DNA of 6,230 bases from NCBI GenBank assembly GCA_003564735.1, contig PXEK01000158.1:1-6230 (forward strand), in the 5' to 3' direction. Of this stretch, positions 5,951-6,230 are shown piece after piece; position 1 is the stretch's first letter, and each line of letters begins with the position of its first letter. This DNA is from Cryomorphaceae bacterium. GTDB lineage: Bacteria; Bacteroidota; Bacteroidia; Flavobacteriales_G; Salibacteraceae. Under the pieces are notes generated by a model. The model saw only the letters and a program-made list of their open reading frames with translations. It made no database searches and was not told the DNA's origin. The translations under genes were made by a program, and so were the position numbers.

Positions 5951-6230
5951 TTGTTTTTCAACAAACACATATATCACAGGATCAAACTTCTTTTAGTAGC
6001 CAAGGGCTTGGTAATGCTAACCCTGCCCCAAGTTTTCTCGCAACAATCCGGCGACGCGGAAAAAGGCAGACTCACAGGGAATTTTGAAGCATTAGGCCAG
6101 TATTATATTGATGACCCCACCATTGGAACACCTGAGGTTCCTGAGGACTTCCTTTTTAACGGCTTTATGAATTTGAACTACACCCAAGGCAACTTTAGAG
6201 CAGGAATGAGGTATGAAAGTTATGAAAATG
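5951..6230 (+). CDS. Probable DUF6029-family exported protein (N-terminal part, runs off right edge; start uncertain)
   Basis: The frame is open to the right edge (93 full codons from 5951). It encodes a signal-peptide-like segment, with KLLLVAKGLVMLTLPQVFSQ leading to a cleavage-like FSQ. The mature sequence begins QSGDAEKGRLTGNFEALGQY and continues with alternating aromatic and polar residues (GFMNLNYTQGNFRAGMRYESYEN) that look like outer-membrane beta strands. I recognise this as similar to the N terminus of DUF6029 proteins of Bacteroidota, from memory and not a search; their function is unknown. The start is a problem. An in-frame TAA lies at 5942-5944, and the first in-frame ATG (6014) would leave only about 9 residues before the predicted cleavage site. 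TTG at 5951 gives a normal signal peptide and is therefore chosen; TTG at 6008 is also possible. The gene is 108 bases after the TlpA-like gene on the same strand. Confidence 0.6.
   Translation, partial: MFFNKHIYHRIKLLLVAKGLVMLTLPQVFSQQSGDAEKGRLTGNFEALGQYYIDDPTIGTPEVPEDFLFNGFMNLNYTQGNFRAGMRYESYEN

Overview
The window looks like chromosomal DNA from a Bacteroidota (Bacteroidetes) bacterium, most likely of the flavobacterial type. Two predicted secreted proteins end in type IX secretion system (T9SS) type A sorting domains, and the sirtuin is of the zinc-less kind I associate with this phylum. Promoter-like TAnnTTTG boxes lie upstream of several genes. Start codons have A-rich leaders rather than Shine-Dalgarno sequences. 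The taxon is inferred from gene content and not established by a search.

Left part (1-2156): the first 363 codons of a MaeB-type malic enzyme run off the left edge on the minus strand. They are divergent from a complete NAD-dependent class III sirtuin (1311-2000, +). The 221-bp spacer between them holds a 76-bp co-centred imperfect palindrome whose right arm abuts the predicted sirtuin promoter. The sirtuin and the next gene converge on one GC-rich hairpin that is T-rich on both sides and should terminate both.

Middle part (2157-5170): two T9SS cargo genes diverge from a 101-bp spacer. The minus-strand gene encodes a small secreted protein with a CDFEFCY cysteine pair. The plus-strand gene encodes a 719-residue modular protein: jelly-roll-like domain, CARDB-like beta domain, Omp28-type thioredoxin fold with a CGPC site, then sorting domain. 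A strong intrinsic terminator follows it.

Right part (5171-6230): a periplasmic TlpA/ResA-like thioredoxin (WCSPC), with its own likely promoter, is followed on the same strand by the start of a signal-peptide-bearing protein resembling the DUF6029 family, cut by the right edge. That last gene has no convincing ATG start.

The most coherent theme is extracytoplasmic thiol-disulfide chemistry: an exported CGPC protein, a periplasmic WCSPC protein, a secreted protein with a cysteine pair, and a probable envelope protein side by side. No mobile element, CRISPR array, tRNA or rRNA is visible. The window is mostly ordinary Bacteroidota chromosome with a few features worth checking.
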